A DNA stretch of 6,529 nt, taken from contig DBCE01000100.1 in assembly GCA_002292895.1 (NCBI GenBank), positions 1 through 6,529 of the forward strand, written 5' to 3'. Below are positions 5,225 to 6,529 of the stretch, piece after piece; position 1 is the first letter of the stretch; each line of letters opens with the position of its first letter. Position numbers and translations under genes: made by a program. Source of the stretch: Phycisphaerales bacterium UBA966. Lineage in GTDB: Bacteria > Planctomycetota > Phycisphaerae > Phycisphaerales > SM1A02. A model generated the notes under the pieces. That model worked only from the letters and a program-made list of their open reading frames with translations. It had not been told where the DNA came from and ran no database searches.

Positions 5225-6529
5225 ATGCACGGACGCATCCCGACCCACGCTCTTTCCGCTCGCCGCCTTCGCCGCGCCCATACCGGCGCCATGCTGGTAG
5301 CCGTTGGCGCCCTTGCGGCAGCCTCCACCATCTTCCTGGGGGGTTGCGAAACGCCCGAGAAGCCAACGCCCGCGCTCGACCCTGACTTCCAGTTACCGCC
5401 CGGTGAGCACGGCCTGCGCAAACTTTCGCGGGAGGAATACCCGGACCTCGGCGCTGCGTACAAGGCGCGCGACGACAAGTTTGCCAAGGCGATCGATTAC
5501 AGCGCGCAGTGGTTCATGACCGGTACTAGCCGGCAGAATTACAGTTCCGAGCAGATGGGTCCCATCTCACAGGTGGTTGCTGGTCATGACCAAGCCGCCG
5601 CCAGCGTCTACGCCTTCCGCGAAGTCGCCGCCAAGAGCAGCGATGCCAAGGCGTTCCAAGATGCGGTGTACGAACAGTTTGATATCTGGCAGACGCGTGG
5701 ATACGACGGCAAGGGTAAGTCGCTGATCACTGGCTATTGCTCCCCTGAGCTCAAGGCCAGCATGACTGCCACGGAGACCTTCAAGTATCCGCTTTATCGT
5801 CGTCCCGCAGATCTGGTGACTGACTCAGTCACCGGCGAGCCGCTTGGCCGTCGCGCTGCGGATGGCAGCATTGTGCCGTGGCCTTCGCGTAAGGAATTGC
5901 TGGCGTCCAACCAACTGGCTGGCTCGGAACTTATCTGGCTTTCCAGTGCATTTGAGGTGTATGTCTGCGAAGTCAACGGCAGCGCCAAGTTGATCATGCC
6001 GGACAACACGGTGAAGTACGTGGGCTATGCAGGTAAGACTGGTCGTCCGTACATCGGACTTGGAACCAGCCTGGTTGATGGCGGCGTGATCACCAAGCGC
6101 GAGCGCAATCTGCCAACCATTCGTCGGCTCTATGAGCGAGACAGTGCGTTGGTGCAGCAGTACATCGATAAGAATGAGAACATGGTGTTCTTTGGCATGT
6201 ATGACGGCAAGAGTTGGCCCGCGGGTTCGCTTGGCGTGCCAGTGACCGACCATGCCAGTGTTGCCACGGACAAGAAGATCTTCCCGCGCGGCCTCGTGAT
6301 GTTGTTTGACACGAAGGTTGCTGATTATGCCGGTCGCCAGAACGAATTCGATCAATTCATGATGGACCAAGACACCGGTGGCGCCATTCGCGCCGCGGGT
6401 CGAGCGGACGTCTACATGGGTGTTGGTGCTGCCGCAGAGATTCTGGCAGGCAATCAATACGCTGACGGTACGTTCTATTACTTCGTGTTGAAGCCAGAGT
6501 TCATGGCGAAGTATCCGCTGCCAACTTCA
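5225..6529 (+). CDS. mltA: MltA-type lytic murein transglycosylase lipoprotein, 3' end beyond window
   Basis: An open frame of 435 codons runs off the window without a stop. The product resembles membrane-bound lytic transglycosylase A, which cleaves the MurNAc-GlcNAc bond of peptidoglycan and forms 1,6-anhydro-MurNAc. The N-terminus has an arginine-rich n-region (SARRLRRAH), a hydrophobic core and a lipobox L38-G-G-C41, so C41 is the likely lipidated residue. The MltA domain includes TGYCSPEL (169-176) and IWLSSAFEVYVCEVNGSAKL (237-256) through GKTGRPYIGLG. The C-terminal 3D domain is DQDTGGAIRAAGRADVYMGVG (381-401). By comparison with E. coli MltA (catalytic Asp308), D383 should be catalytic. 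The C-terminus should be near, as E. coli MltA has 365 residues. ATG 5225 is the first possible standard start after an in-frame stop at 5177. ATG 5291 is an alternative that loses the basic n-region. The gene is divergent from tatA with a 58-base gap. Confidence 0.9.
   Translation, partial: MHGRIPTHALSARRLRRAHTGAMLVAVGALAAASTIFLGGCETPEKPTPALDPDFQLPPGEHGLRKLSREEYPDLGAAYKARDDKFAKAIDYSAQWFMTGTSRQNYSSEQMGPISQVVAGHDQAAASVYAFREVAAKSSDAKAFQDAVYEQFDIWQTRGYDGKGKSLITGYCSPELKASMTATETFKYPLYRRPADLVTDSVTGEPLGRRAADGSIVPWPSRKELLASNQLAGSELIWLSSAFEVYVCEVNGSAKLIMPDNTVKYVGYAGKTGRPYIGLGTSLVDGGVITKRERNLPTIRRLYERDSALVQQYIDKNENMVFFGMYDGKSWPAGSLGVPVTDHASVATDKKIFPRGLVMLFDTKVADYAGRQNEFDQFMMDQDTGGAIRAAGRADVYMGVGAAAEILAGNQYADGTFYYFVLKPEFMAKYPLPTS

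Noticed and set aside
5825..6457. A 210-codon minus-strand open frame
   Set aside because: It lies entirely antisense to the mltA coding region, which has intact MltA and 3D motifs. No family signature is seen.

Overview
The window looks like a compact stretch of a Planctomycetota chromosome, or that of a close PVC or acidobacterial relative. The main evidence is a translationally coupled pair of secreted proteins of the DUF1592 (PSCyt/DUF1587/DUF1595/DUF1592/DUF1588/DUF1585) and DUF1552 (HXXSHH) types, a combination typical of planctomycetes. A secreted SASA-type carbohydrate esterase, a planctomycete-like TatA and near absence of strong Shine-Dalgarno sequences fit the same picture. The assignment rests on recalled family knowledge, not on a search. 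Coding density is very high and no gene-free stretch exceeds about 90 bases.

Layout from left to right. (1) A tRNA-Val(CAC) lies on the minus strand at 4-77, with a good sigma70-like promoter at 93-121. (2) A minus-strand two-gene operon follows. A large two-CxxCH secreted protein (1530-3788) is followed by a Tat-exported HXXSHH protein (163-1533), and the two overlap by ATGA. (3) A divergent plus-strand gene (about 3819-4898) encodes a secreted SGNH/SASA esterase. Only about 25-45 bases separate its start from that of the operon, and a perfect 9-bp inverted repeat spans this junction. (4) tatA lies on the minus strand (4867-5166) and overlaps the esterase gene tail-to-tail by 32 bases. (5) A plus-strand gene (5225 to beyond the window end) encodes an MltA-type lytic transglycosylase lipoprotein, divergent from tatA.

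Functionally this is a cell-envelope and export neighbourhood. The DUF1592 protein has a Sec-like signal and two potential c-type heme sites, and the HXXSHH protein has a twin-arginine signal, so the two are probably exported by different routes and act together outside the cytoplasm. The esterase would deacylate carbohydrate, TatA is a component of the Tat translocase, and MltA cleaves peptidoglycan. The substrate and reaction of the DUF1592/HXXSHH pair are not known to me. It is the best candidate here for a poorly described system, but the pair itself is a recognised, widespread arrangement, not something new to this window.
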